From the NCBI GenBank assembly GCA_963204725.1, contig CAUJHH010000058.1, positions 124,001-188,000 on the forward strand: DNA of 64,000 nt, in the 5' to 3' direction. Below, one piece after another: positions 41,779 to 50,173 of this stretch; position 1 is the first letter of the stretch, and each line of letters begins with the position of its first letter. Under the pieces are notes generated by a model. That model was not told the origin of the DNA. It made no database searches and saw nothing but the letters and a program-made list of their open reading frames with translations. The DNA is from Planctomycetota bacterium (GTDB lineage: Bacteria; Planctomycetota; Phycisphaerae; Phycisphaerales; UBA1924). Both the position numbers and the translations under genes were made by a program.

Positions 41779-42273
41779 TCACATCGAGTCCTCATTCATC
41801 GAAACCGGAACCCAGTCGCCGAGGATCGATTCCGAGAGTGTGGAAGTCTGGCCGTGCAAAGAGCTGACGCGTGACGCGATGCTCTCATCGTCAAGCAAAT
41901 CCCAGACCGCTGCGATCTCGTCCAGTTCGGTCACCGCAGCACTCGAGACGCGCGTCGCCGCGGCCTCATCTGGCTCGTTGATAGCCGGTTGGCGAAACAC
42001 AACCACCGCCGACGCAATCGCGAGTACTGCTGCGCTGGCAAAGCCCCATCTCAAGACGGGCATCACTCGAGTTCGGCGTTCATGCCCAGGGTGAACGATC
42101 CGAAGTGGGTTGTTGCCGTCGATCGAGCGGATAGCGGTCGAAACGAGTCGGTCTTCAAACCCCGCATCGACCGATTGCCGGATCTCCGAGGCAAGGGCGT
42201 CCAGTCCTCCCTCGATGGCGAGAAGCTCGCTCGGTGTCTGGACCTTGTGGTGATCTGAGAACGGGCGTGTCAT
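41779..42273 (-). CDS. Membrane anti-sigma factor candidate
   Basis: 164 residues with a cytoplasmic N-terminal helical half (ELLAIEGGLDALASEIRQSV), one membrane helix (WGFASAAVLAIASAVVVF, about 77-94) and an acidic C-terminal part ending DWVPVSMNEDSM. No zinc-type HxxxCxxC motif is present. Position directly after an ECF sigma gene with an ATGA overlap, together with the single helix, is the normal layout of a membrane anti-sigma factor. Family not recognised beyond that. Confidence 0.65.
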   Translation of the reverse strand: MTRPFSDHHKVQTPSELLAIEGGLDALASEIRQSVDAGFEDRLVSTAIRSIDGNNPLRIVHPGHERRTRVMPVLRWGFASAAVLAIASAVVVFRQPAINEPDEAAATRVSSAAVTELDEIAAVWDLLDDESIASRVSSLHGQTSTLSESILGDWVPVSMNEDSM

Positions 42274-42875
42274 AATGTGCCCTCACTTTCCTCGCCGCTC
42301 AATGGCGAGAGCATTGCTTTGAGCTTCTGCAAAGCGCGGTGGTGGCGTGCCAAGAGCGTGCCCACCGGCTCTCCGAGCAGTTCCGACATCTGCCGGAATC
42401 CCATGCCGGCGTGATGCCGGAGTTCGATGATCTCACGATCAGGTTCCGACAGGTTCTGAATCGCTGCCCGTAGCCCTGCCCGTTCCGCAGGATCAGGTGT
42501 GGACCGAGCCTGCTCGACGACAGGGTCCGGCGATGACGACAGCGAAAGGAGCCCCGCTCGACGCTTCGCGTGGCGGACGCTGTCCCGCACACGATTCATG
42601 GCGATGCGAAACAGCCACGGCTCGAATCGGCCGATCTCCGAATAGCCTCCGTCTCGCAGCTTGATGGCAATGGTCGCAAACACGGATTGAGCAATCTCCT
42701 CTGCAGCCTCATCGTTGCCGATCCGGCTTCGTACGAGCGCAAACACACGCCGGCCGTACAGCCGGACTATGTCACGCCAAGCCCCCTCATCACCCCGTGC
42801 CGCCTGAGCGAGCGTCACGGAGAGGTCGGGTGCGGATGTCTCGCCATCATGGCTTTGCACCAACGCAATCCTCAT
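42270..42875 (-). CDS. ECF-family RNA polymerase sigma factor
   Basis: 201 residues with sigma region 2 (DIVRLYGRRVFALVRSRIGN, EEIAQSVFATIA, FEPWLFRIAMNRVRDSVRHA) and region 4 (LSEPDREIIELRHHAGMGFR, then LLGEPVGTLLARHHRALQKL). The WLFRIAMNRVRD helix recognises the -10 element. It heads a minus-strand run with the anti-sigma candidate (ATGA overlap). It diverges from the DUF4286 gene, 81 nt apart. Its own start lacks a strong ribosome site, so the N-terminal residues are less sure. Confidence 0.92.
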   Translation of the reverse strand: MRIALVQSHDGETSAPDLSVTLAQAARGDEGAWRDIVRLYGRRVFALVRSRIGNDEAAEEIAQSVFATIAIKLRDGGYSEIGRFEPWLFRIAMNRVRDSVRHAKRRAGLLSLSSSPDPVVEQARSTPDPAERAGLRAAIQNLSEPDREIIELRHHAGMGFRQMSELLGEPVGTLLARHHRALQKLKAMLSPLSGEESEGTL

Positions 42876-42944
42876 GGTTCATCAAGATCAACGCCCGTCT
42901 GCTGCGCCGATTGCCACAATCGATCAGCCGATTACTATCGGTCG

Positions 42945-42950
42945 TACTCT
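42945..42950 (+). promoter_or_regulatory. -10-like hexamer ahead of the DUF4286 gene
   Basis: TACTCT ends 6 nt before the ATG at 42957, and no ribosome site is present. Consistent with a leaderless transcript. Confidence 0.3.
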
Positions 42951-42956
42951 TTGGTC

Positions 42957-43292
42957 ATGGCACGCGTCTACTACTCGGTCGTGGCGACATTGCCAAACAA
43001 AAGCCTACTGCGCACCTACATCGAGTGGTTGGAATGCGGCCATGTCCAAGCAGTACTTGATGGAGGGGCTTCGCGGGCAAGCGTCGTCGAGTTGGATGGT
43101 GAGGGCGAAGAATCACACGTCAGAACAGTGTACGAGTTCGAGACCCGGGCCGATTTCGACCATTACGTCCGAGACCACGCGCCCGCGTTGCGAGCCGATG
43201 GTGCTGCTCGATTTGGTTCCTTGACCGGCGTGAAGTTCGAGCGCGAAATCGGACGTATCCGCTGTGAACTTCGCTTGCCGAGGCCGAGCTGA
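42957..43292 (+). CDS. DUF4286 family small protein
   Basis: 111 residues resembling DUF4286: VYYSVVATLPNKSLLRTYIE, then WLECGHVQAVLDGGA, then a VYEFETRADFDHYVRDHAPA stretch with the HAPALR phrase that marks the family. Probably a dimeric alpha-beta barrel-like (ferredoxin-fold) protein. No known activity. The start at 42957 gives the family N-terminus; the longer in-frame extension upstream overlaps the divergent sigma gene and is rejected. A second sigma gene follows on the same strand. Confidence 0.8.
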   Translation: MARVYYSVVATLPNKSLLRTYIEWLECGHVQAVLDGGASRASVVELDGEGEESHVRTVYEFETRADFDHYVRDHAPALRADGAARFGSLTGVKFEREIGRIRCELRLPRPS

Positions 43293-43404
43293 CCGATCCT
43301 TTGGCGGGGAATTCCCGTACACTCGCCGTGCGTTCAATCGGTTCGGTCGCCAGGCGGTCCGAAACCAGCCCATTGTGACACCCCTCGACCGGACTCGATC
43401 GCGC

Positions 43405-44025
43405 GTGCCGAATCCAACCGCTCATCCAACCGACGAAGCGCTCTTCGATCAGTATCGGACAGGCCAGACCGAGGCCTTTCGGACGCTCATCGAGCGCCAT
43501 CACGACGACCTGCTCGCGTTCCTCTACCGACTCGTCGGGGATCGCCAGGCTGCGGAGGACGTCTTCCAAGAGGCCTGGGTCCAGGTCCACCTATCAGCCC
43601 ACACCTTCGACCGAGAACGCACGTTTCGTCCCTGGCTTTTTACAATCGCTGCGAACAAAGGCAGAGACTACCTCCGTAAGAAGGGGCGTCGCCAGACGGT
43701 CGATCTCTCGGCCCCTGTGCGACAGGACGGCTCGGGCACTGCGACGTTCGTCGACCTGTTGGAGGTCGAGATCCCCGCGCCCGACGCCGCCGGTTTGAGC
43801 CGTGAACGGGACGCCATGGTGCAGCGAGCAATGGACAGCATGTCCCCGCAATTGCGAGAGATCCTCCTGCTCGCTTACTTCCAGCGACTGTCGTACGCGC
43901 AGATCGCCGAAGATCTCCAGATCCCGCTTGGCACGGTGAAGTCGCGACTGCACGCTGCGGTCGCGTCCTTCGCGCAGCGGTTCAGACAGGTTTCGAAGGA
44001 TGACACGTCGCGTGAATCGTCGTAA
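43405..44025 (+). CDS. ECF-family RNA polymerase sigma factor (second unit)
   Basis: About 206 residues if translation begins at GTG 43405. Region 2 reads LFDQYRTGQTEAFRTLIERH, DLLAFLYRLVGDRQAAEDVF, then FRPWLFTIAANKGRDYLRKK. Region 4 reads MSPQLREILLLAYFQRLSYA and IPLGTVKSRLHAAVASFAQR. It is followed after 15 nt by a membrane protein that is its likely regulator. The start is uncertain: other in-frame starts exist upstream (for example GTG 43375) and no ribosome site stands out. Confidence 0.9.
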   Translation: MPNPTAHPTDEALFDQYRTGQTEAFRTLIERHHDDLLAFLYRLVGDRQAAEDVFQEAWVQVHLSAHTFDRERTFRPWLFTIAANKGRDYLRKKGRRQTVDLSAPVRQDGSGTATFVDLLEVEIPAPDAAGLSRERDAMVQRAMDSMSPQLREILLLAYFQRLSYAQIAEDLQIPLGTVKSRLHAAVASFAQRFRQVSKDDTSRESS

Positions 44026-44040
44026 TGGGGTTTGAGAAGT

Positions 44041-45267
44041 ATGAGCGAACAGCCTCTTCATGACGGTGCAGTTCCCACCGAGCGAGATCAGGAAGCGATC
44101 GACGCGATCGTCAACGCCGGATGGGATATCGATCTGGTCACATCGGACCTTCGCCCCCGGGCCGAACGATTGCTCGCGCTTCTCGGTCTGGTACAGGATG
44201 CTGGCGCCCGAACGGATCGTGTGCTCGTTGATGTCGCCTTTCTTCGGGCTATGCGCCAGGCCGAGTCTTCGCCAGATGATGCGATCTCGCTCCATCCATC
44301 GGACGAGGAGGCCATCGACGCCTGGATGCTCTCCGGTTTCGATGTGGCTCGCGTTCCCAATTCACTGCGGACTCGTGTGAGGCAGCACGAGGCCATTGGA
44401 GCGCTCATCGCGGGCGTGGTGCCGCGCAACACCGATCGGAACCAACTTGTCGATCGCACGATGCACGCCGTCGCGTCCATTGAAAGCTTCCGCAGCGAAC
44501 GCATGCGCGTCGCTCCGGAACGAGGATTCCGCATCCCCCGGATCCGGCTCAACGATCTCGTGTCGCTCGCAGCAATGCTGCTGATCGGCACCGCCGTCGC
44601 GCTCCCGATCATGTCGAGCACTCGTGCCCACATGCGACAGACGCTCTGCCAGGCCAATCTGGGTTCCACCGCGCTCGCTATGGCGTCGTACGCCGCAGCC
44701 AACCGCGATTCCCTCCCCGTTGCGAACGCAGGATTCCAGGGTGGGACGTGGTGGAACGTCGGCAAGGACCGCAATGCCTCGAACTCCGCGAATCTCTTCT
44801 CCCTCGTCGCTTCCGGGTATGCGGACCTCAGAGATCTGGCATGCCCTGGTAACCCCAAAGCGGTCACCGAGGCGCACGAGACGCTTGGCTTTGACTGGCG
44901 TCAATTGGAGCAGGTTTCATACTCCTATCGCCTGATCCCCGCCGGCACCGCTCCTCGCGTACACGACGACCCCCACGCGGTGATCCTCGCGGATCGGTCG
45001 CCGGTCGTCCTGATGGCCGCCCGTGGACTTGCCGTAAGGCCCGAAGACAACTCCCCGAACCACAGCGGACGTGGTCAGCACCTTCTCAAGAGCGATGGGT
45101 CCACCGAGTGGACGAGATCTCCCGTCCTCACAGAGACGGGCGACAACATCTGGCTTCCCAGGGTCATCGAGAACAAGATTCGGTCAGTCCAGGGACGCCC
45201 CACGATCGATCCGATTCAGGGGAACGAACTGCCGACAACCCCTCTGGACGTATTCCTCGGTCCCTGA
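44041..45267 (+). CDS. Sigma-linked membrane protein with duplicated N-terminus and pseudopilin-like C-terminus
   Basis: 408 residues. The cytoplasmic part holds two copies of a helical motif: DQEAIDAIVNAGWDID (residues 16-31) and DEEAIDAWMLSGFDVA (88-103), each followed by a basic helix (LRPRAERLLALLGL and LRTRVRQHEAIGAL). One membrane helix at 172-192 leads into RQTLCQANLGSTALAMASYA, the pattern that follows the helix in DUF1559-type pseudopilins. A later HSGRGQHLLKSDGSTEW resembles the H-x9-DG segment of that family. The protein thus looks like a sigma regulator fused to a pseudopilin-like sensor domain. Located 15 nt after the ECF sigma gene. Role inferred. Confidence 0.7.
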   Translation: MSEQPLHDGAVPTERDQEAIDAIVNAGWDIDLVTSDLRPRAERLLALLGLVQDAGARTDRVLVDVAFLRAMRQAESSPDDAISLHPSDEEAIDAWMLSGFDVARVPNSLRTRVRQHEAIGALIAGVVPRNTDRNQLVDRTMHAVASIESFRSERMRVAPERGFRIPRIRLNDLVSLAAMLLIGTAVALPIMSSTRAHMRQTLCQANLGSTALAMASYAAANRDSLPVANAGFQGGTWWNVGKDRNASNSANLFSLVASGYADLRDLACPGNPKAVTEAHETLGFDWRQLEQVSYSYRLIPAGTAPRVHDDPHAVILADRSPVVLMAARGLAVRPEDNSPNHSGRGQHLLKSDGSTEWTRSPVLTETGDNIWLPRVIENKIRSVQGRPTIDPIQGNELPTTPLDVFLGP

Positions 45268-45434
45268 CGTGCGGCGTCCGATCGGTGATATTCCTGAGCA
45301 ATCGGTGCCCTCACCTCCTTGCTGACGCTCTCAATCGTGGCTAACCTTCCCCTCCCCGCTCCGAGCGATCGGGTCGGCTGCGTAGTCTGTCAGGTATGAA
45401 CTCGGGCGTGATGCCCGATGAAGGATTCGGCGCC

Positions 45435-45740
45435 ATGTCCAAGAACAAGAGCCACAAGGGCCTGCTGAAGCGGATCCGCGTCTCCAAGACCGGCAAGATC
45501 CGTCACAAGTCCGCCAACTTCAAGCACCTTCGCTCGCACAAGTCGGGGCAGCGCCTCCGCCGCCTCCGCAAGGGAAGCTTCATGGCGAGCGCCGACAGCA
45601 AGCGTCTTGAGAAGCTGCTGTTCCGTCGTCTCCGCGGGCGCACCCAGCCCCGCGCGGCGATCCGTCGCAGCCCCTCTCCCGCCGAGAGCAAGGCCCGCAA
45701 GGAAGCCAAGGCCGCCGAGGCAGCGAAGGCCAACGCCTAG
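45435..45740 (+). CDS. rpmI: 50S ribosomal protein L35, C-terminally extended
   Basis: Starts at 45435 (GAAGGA 9 nt upstream) with MSKNKSHKGLLKRIRVSKTG, the normal L35 opening. The core to about residue 65 includes FKHLRSHKSGQRLRRLRKG and ADSKRLEKLLFR. The last ~36 residues are an Arg/Ala/Glu/Lys tail (ESKARKEAKAAEAAKANA) not found in ordinary 65-residue L35. A TAGTCT hexamer at 45383-45388 may start its transcript near 45396. infC, the usual upstream gene, is not here. rplT follows. Confidence 0.92.
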   Translation: MSKNKSHKGLLKRIRVSKTGKIRHKSANFKHLRSHKSGQRLRRLRKGSFMASADSKRLEKLLFRRLRGRTQPRAAIRRSPSPAESKARKEAKAAEAAKANA

Positions 45741-45866
45741 TCCATCTCCGAGCGCCGCGCGTCGCGACGCTCGACCGTTCCGATTCGGTGACTCACACCG
45801 GCTCGCCGGGCACAAGCCGTCGGCTCTCCGCCGCCGCCCCGTCGGACAAATCAGAGGAGCTTCGCT

Positions 45867-46241
45867 ATGCCTCGCGTTCGCAAAGGTTCGGCCAAGACGA
45901 AGATGCGCAACCGCATCCTCCGCAAGGCCCGCGGCTACTACGGCGTCAAGAGCCACCACCTGTACCACGCCCGCAACGCGATCATCCGCGCCGGCGTGTA
46001 CGCCTTCCGCGACCGCCGCGCTCGCAAGCGCGACATGCGTTCGCTCTGGATCACGCGAATCACGGCCGCCTGCCGCATGCGAGGCACGCGGTACTCGCTG
46101 TTTATGAACGGACTCAAGATGGCCGGCATCACGCTCAACCGCAAGATGCTCAGCCAGGTCGCGATTGAGGACCCCAAGCTCTTCGACACAATCGTCCAGA
46201 AGGCCGTCAAGGCCTCGAAGGCCTCGCCCGCCAAGGCCTGA
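45867..46241 (+). CDS. rplT: 50S ribosomal protein L20
   Basis: 124 residues with the classic L20 sequence: MPRVRKGSAKTKMRNRILRK, ARGYYGVKSHHLYHARNAII, AFRDRRARKRDMRSLWITRI, and NGLKMAGITLNRKMLSQVAI. Binds 23S rRNA early in assembly. GAGGAG lies 8-13 nt before the ATG. It follows rpmI by 126 nt and is closed by a strong terminator. Confidence 0.97.
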   Translation: MPRVRKGSAKTKMRNRILRKARGYYGVKSHHLYHARNAIIRAGVYAFRDRRARKRDMRSLWITRITAACRMRGTRYSLFMNGLKMAGITLNRKMLSQVAIEDPKLFDTIVQKAVKASKASPAKA

Positions 46242-46268
46242 GCCACGGATCGATACAATGATCTCTCA

Positions 46269-46303
46269 AGACGCCCGGCAACCGCCGGGCGTCTTTGCTT
46301 TCC
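46269..46303 (+). terminator. Rho-independent terminator after rplT
   Basis: An 11-bp perfect stem (AGACGCCCGGC at 46269-46279 with its complement at 46284-46294), AACC loop, followed by TTGCTTT. It ends the rpmI-rplT unit. Confidence 0.85.
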
Positions 46304-46350
46304 AGCTTACTCGCTATGCTGAGACGCGTTCAAGATCAGGAGGCCTTCGC

Positions 46351-47058
46351 ATGGACTGGTGGTGGGCAGGCCGGCTGCTGCAGGACAACCCGATCGCCCT
46401 TGTGTCATGGATCGTTGTCGTCGTCGGCTCGATCGTGCTGCACGAACTCGCCCACGGATGGGTCGCTACATGGCTCGGCGACGACACGCCCCGCCTGAGC
46501 GGTCACCTCACGCTCAATCCCCTGGTCCACATCCCGCCAATGGCGTGGGTGCTCTTCGCCGTCTTCGGTTTCACCTGGGGCCAGATGCCCGTGAATCCGA
46601 ACCGTATCCGCGGGCGCTACGGCGACGCGATCGTGGCATTCGCCGGCCCGCTGATGAACCTGCTCCTCGCTGCGGGCGCCATCGCTGCGATGTGCCTCTG
46701 GATCGGGTTCGGCCAGGGGCACTGGGTGCAGGGATTCCAGTTCCAGGAGCCGCTGTTCTCCAATACGGCGAGGTTCTGGCTCTACGCAACGGTGCTAAAC
46801 GTCATCCTTTGTCTCTTCAATCTGATCCCTGTGCCCCCGCTCGACGGCTGGCGAATCGCGTCCAATGCCTTCCCGCGGTTGAGGGGGATGCTCGATTCCG
46901 AGCGCGGGGCGCAGATCGGCCTCGCAGGCTTCATGCTGCTCTTCATCTTCGGGGCCAAGTACGTCGTGGGCTTCGGCGCGAGCGTCGGTTTCCAGGCGAT
47001 GGGGATCGCGCTGCGGGCAACACTGCCGAACGCCGACATCCCCGAGATTGACTTCTGA
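46351..47058 (+). CDS. Site-2-protease-like M50 family membrane metalloprotease
   Basis: Intramembrane zinc protease of 235 residues with about five to six membrane helices. The catalytic HExxH reads VLHELAHGWVA in the first helix region. The second metal site is in CLFNLIPVPPLDGWRI (the N-x-x-P-x-P-x-x-D-G motif). This is the compact rhomboid-sized M50 subtype without PDZ or CBS domain. AGGAGG 7 nt before ATG 46351 fixes the start; the longer frame upstream runs through the terminator and is rejected. Target unknown; regulated cleavage of anti-sigma factors is one known use of the family. Confidence 0.88.
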   Translation: MDWWWAGRLLQDNPIALVSWIVVVVGSIVLHELAHGWVATWLGDDTPRLSGHLTLNPLVHIPPMAWVLFAVFGFTWGQMPVNPNRIRGRYGDAIVAFAGPLMNLLLAAGAIAAMCLWIGFGQGHWVQGFQFQEPLFSNTARFWLYATVLNVILCLFNLIPVPPLDGWRIASNAFPRLRGMLDSERGAQIGLAGFMLLFIFGAKYVVGFGASVGFQAMGIALRATLPNADIPEIDF

Positions 47059-47064
47059 TCCGGC

Positions 47065-48075
47065 TCAGAGCAGCCCGCACATCGTGTAGAGCAGCCGCGC
47101 CCCCACGTTGGCGTCCAACTCCGGTTCGTCCTCGTTCGGCCCGGGACAGACCTCGACAAGATCGAAGCCCACGACAGTGCGTCCGGATTCCTTGAGCTTC
47201 CAGAGCAGGTAGGTTGCCTCGTTGTACGCGAGCCCTCCGGGCACAGGCGTCCCCGTGTGCGGACAGCACGAAGGTGCAAGGCCGTCGATGTCGAAACTCA
47301 CGTGGACTCTCTCGGGTAGCGCATCGATAATCCGCTTGCACTGGCTCTCAAACGTGGCGCCGGACGCTCGCTCCTCGAACATCACCTCGTCATAGAACAC
47401 CGCGCACCGCGACCCCTGCGACTTCGCGAACTCGACCTCGCTCGCGCCAAAGTCTCGGATGCCGACCTGCACCAGCCGGGCGACGCCGGGAATCCGCGAG
47501 AGCACGTTTCGCATGATCGATGCGTGCGACCACGCGAAGCCCTCGAACGCATCGCGATGGTCGAGGTGGGCGTCCAACTGCAGGATCCCGATCTCGCCGT
47601 GCATCTCCGCCAACGCGCGGATCAGCCCGAATGGCGTCGAGTGGTCGCCCCCGACCAGGCCGACTCGCTTCCCCTTCGACAGCAGCCCCGCCGCCTGCCT
47701 GTAGACGAACGCGTTCATCTCCTCGCTCGCCAGGTTGACCCGCGCGACCTCTCGCTCATCGCCGGAGTCGGCCCCGCCCTTCTCGATCAGCGGCACGGCG
47801 ATCTCTCTCGCCTCGGCCGACAACTGGGCGATGCGATCGTCCGGGGCGAGCATGTGGATCCCCTGCTCGTAGATCCTGCCGAATCGTCGGTGATAAAGAT
47901 CGACCTGCGACGAGGCGTCGAAGATCGCATCCGGACCGTTCGCGGTCCCATTCCCGTACGAGGTCGTCGCGTCGAATGGCACCGGGAGCAGAACGATCCT
48001 GGCATCCTCCAGCAAGTGAGGGAGCCCGAAGATGCCCGAACCGGGCTTCGCCGCCGCGTCTGGATCAAAGTGCAT
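47065..48075 (-). CDS. Ureohydrolase (agmatinase/arginase) family protein
   Basis: Binuclear manganese hydrolase of 336 residues. Metal-binding motifs: VGLVGGDHSTPFGL, LQLDAHLDHRDAFEG and HVSFDIDGLAPSCC. It is followed by PHTGTPVPGGL, closest to agmatinase-type members. The DxD pair is intact; the usual DP after it is AP here, which does not bind metal. GGAG 8 nt upstream supports ATG 48075. Agmatinase (urea plus putrescine from agmatine) is the best guess, but formiminoglutamase or another guanidino hydrolase remains possible. No other polyamine gene is nearby. Confidence 0.85.
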   Translation of the reverse strand: MHFDPDAAAKPGSGIFGLPHLLEDARIVLLPVPFDATTSYGNGTANGPDAIFDASSQVDLYHRRFGRIYEQGIHMLAPDDRIAQLSAEAREIAVPLIEKGGADSGDEREVARVNLASEEMNAFVYRQAAGLLSKGKRVGLVGGDHSTPFGLIRALAEMHGEIGILQLDAHLDHRDAFEGFAWSHASIMRNVLSRIPGVARLVQVGIRDFGASEVEFAKSQGSRCAVFYDEVMFEERASGATFESQCKRIIDALPERVHVSFDIDGLAPSCCPHTGTPVPGGLAYNEATYLLWKLKESGRTVVGFDLVEVCPGPNEDEPELDANVGARLLYTMCGLL

Positions 48076-48136
48076 GTCTTCAACTCCATGGCCGCACGCG
48101 CGCCGCGTGCATCGTGTCAATCGCAGGAGCCCAGCG

Positions 48137-48142
48137 TATCCT
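48137..48142 (+). promoter_or_regulatory. -10-like hexamer ahead of apgM
   Basis: TATCCT ends 6 nt before the GTG start at 48149. The nearest purine-rich site (AGGAG) is too far, about 19 nt away. Consistent with leaderless transcription. Confidence 0.3.
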
Positions 48143-48148
48143 CCTGCC

Positions 48149-49450
48149 GTGAAGTATGTCATCGTGATTCCCGATGGTGGAGCCGACCTCCCGATCCCTG
48201 AGCTCGACGGCAAGACGCCCTTCGAGGCCGCTCGCACGCCCACATTGGCCGAGTTCGCCCGAATCGGCCGCGTCGGTTCGGCCTCGACAACGCCCCGTGG
48301 ATTCGGCGCGGGGTCCGACGTCTGCTCGATGTCGCTCCTCGGCTACGACCCGAGCCGCTACCACACCGGCCGCGCCCCGATCGAGGCCGCTGCGCTCGGC
48401 CTGACGCTCCAGCCGGCGGACTGGATCTTCCGTCTCAATCTCATCACCACCGGCCAGCCCGGCACGCCCGACGCCGGACTCATGCTTGACCACTCCGCAG
48501 GTGCGATCACCGACGCCGAGGCCCGCACGCTCGTCTCTGATCTGGTCACCCACTGGCGCCGGACCCTACCGCTCGACATGGAAGGACTCTCGCTCACACC
48601 CGGTGTCTCGTACCGCAACATCCTCGTCGACAGCGCAGGGCGCGACTACCGCGGCCTTGTGACCACGCCCCCGCACGAGATCCCTCGCCTTCCCTGGGCC
48701 AGGCACACGCCCCGGGGCGGCGACGAGCCCGCCAGTCGAATCTCCCGTCTCATGCACGCATCAGCCGACTACCTCCCCACGCATCCCGTCAACATTGCCC
48801 GGAGCCAAAGAGGGCTCCGGCCAGCCACGATGGCATGGATCTGGGGACAAGGGACCGCGCCTTCACTCCCATCCTTCGAGTCCCGCTTCGGACTCCGCGG
48901 CGCGATGCTCACCTCGGTGGACCTGCTCGCCGGCATCGCGGCGCTCATCGGCTGGGATCGCGTTGAAGTCCCCGGTCTCACCTCCTACCACGACACCGAC
49001 TACGTCGCACAGGGCCGCGCGACGTGCGAAGCGATCGACCGATATGACATCGTCTGCTGCCACGTGGAATCGCCCGACGAACTCTCCCACCAAGGGGACT
49101 GGGCGACCAAAGTTGCGGCGTTGGAGTCCATCGACGAGCACATCATGACGCCCCTGGCCGAGAAGCTGCGGTCATTCGGCGATCCCGATCGAGACGCCGA
49201 CGCACCCGGATGGCGTGTTCTCTACCTGCCCGACCACTACACGCTCGTCAGCACTCGCAAGCACGATGCGACCCCGGTGCCGTTCATGATCGCTGGCTCG
49301 TACGTCAAGTCCGCCGTGGAACGACCGTTCACCGAAGCCGCGGCTCTCGCTAGCGACCTGCGCGTCGAACACGGGCACGACCTGATGGAATACTTCCTGC
49401 GAGGCGGCCAGGCGCACGTTCGTCCGACCGGTTCCCGCAGCGCATCGTGA
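48149..49450 (+). CDS. apgM: 2,3-bisphosphoglycerate-independent phosphoglycerate mutase, archaeal type
   Basis: Interconverts 3- and 2-phosphoglycerate; alkaline-phosphatase superfamily enzyme. GTG start gives VKYVIVIPDGGADLPIPELD, matching the family N-terminus. The catalytic serine lies in GAGSDVCSMSLLGYDPSRYH. HTGRAPIEAAALG follows, and metal ligands appear later in CCHVESPDELSHQGD and LPDHYT. Length of 433 is normal for ApgM (about 400-430). The stop overlaps the next start (GTGA), so a membrane protein gene is translationally coupled to it. Confidence 0.9.
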   Translation: MKYVIVIPDGGADLPIPELDGKTPFEAARTPTLAEFARIGRVGSASTTPRGFGAGSDVCSMSLLGYDPSRYHTGRAPIEAAALGLTLQPADWIFRLNLITTGQPGTPDAGLMLDHSAGAITDAEARTLVSDLVTHWRRTLPLDMEGLSLTPGVSYRNILVDSAGRDYRGLVTTPPHEIPRLPWARHTPRGGDEPASRISRLMHASADYLPTHPVNIARSQRGLRPATMAWIWGQGTAPSLPSFESRFGLRGAMLTSVDLLAGIAALIGWDRVEVPGLTSYHDTDYVAQGRATCEAIDRYDIVCCHVESPDELSHQGDWATKVAALESIDEHIMTPLAEKLRSFGDPDRDADAPGWRVLYLPDHYTLVSTRKHDATPVPFMIAGSYVKSAVERPFTEAAALASDLRVEHGHDLMEYFLRGGQAHVRPTGSRSAS

Positions 49451-50169
49451 GGGACATCAGCGTGAACGAGACCAACAAGAACGAGGCATCCGATCCCACG
49501 CACGAGGAACGCGATGAACTGGTCCCGCTCGCGGAACCCGGCGAACACGGCCATATCCGCCCGCCGGACGTGTCGCCCCCACCCGGTGCGCCTCCATCCG
49601 AAGCCCGCACGCCGACCGTTGTGAAGGACCGCTACGTCCCCCACGGAACCATACTCGGGCCGGAAGCGCCGCAAGACGGCGACGCGCCCACCGACCCCCT
49701 CCCCATCATCAAGCCCGGAATACCCGGTGCGAACACGCTCATCATCGCCGGCGCGATGCTTACGCTCGCCGCCGCGACGTTCACCGGATACCACGCGCCG
49801 AACCACGCAGTTGCCCGGGTGCTCTCGACACTCTACGACATCGCGGTCCACTCCGGCACCGGTGTCGTTGCACTTCTCATCGCCTCGATCTTCACCGAGC
49901 GGAAGTTCAACGACATCAAGCTCGGAGCCGCCCGCATGTTCTTCATGGTCGCGCTGCTCCACGCCATCGTGAGCACGAGCGTGCCGATCCCGACCAAGAT
50001 CGACGAGTGGATCCTCGGCCTGCTTGCCTACGTCCTCATGCTCTGGGGGCTCTTCCGGCTGCCGAGGCATGATCTCTCCGTCATTGGAATCACCCACGCC
50101 GGTTTGTACCTCATCGTCAAGCTCGGTGCAGAGCTCGATGTCTTCGCCGCCGCAGCTCCCAAGGGTTGA
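49447..50169 (+). CDS. Hypothetical membrane protein coupled to apgM
   Basis: About 240 residues. A long disordered Pro/Glu-rich N-terminus (about 90 residues) is followed by about four membrane helices (NTLIIAGAMLTLAAATFTGY, VVALLIASIFTERKF, FFMVALLHAIVST and a C-terminal pair). GTG 49447 overlaps the apgM stop; GTG 49462 is an alternative with AGGGA before it. No family recognised. guaD-like follows after 4 nt, so three genes form one unit. Confidence 0.68.
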   Translation: MRDISVNETNKNEASDPTHEERDELVPLAEPGEHGHIRPPDVSPPPGAPPSEARTPTVVKDRYVPHGTILGPEAPQDGDAPTDPLPIIKPGIPGANTLIIAGAMLTLAAATFTGYHAPNHAVARVLSTLYDIAVHSGTGVVALLIASIFTERKFNDIKLGAARMFFMVALLHAIVSTSVPIPTKIDEWILGLLAYVLMLWGLFRLPRHDLSVIGITHAGLYLIVKLGAELDVFAAAAPKG

Positions 50170-50173
50170 TCCG

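Noticed and set aside
46165-46350. Longer frame upstream of the M50 protease
   Set aside because: It runs through the end of rplT and the terminator hairpin; AGGAGG marks ATG 46351.
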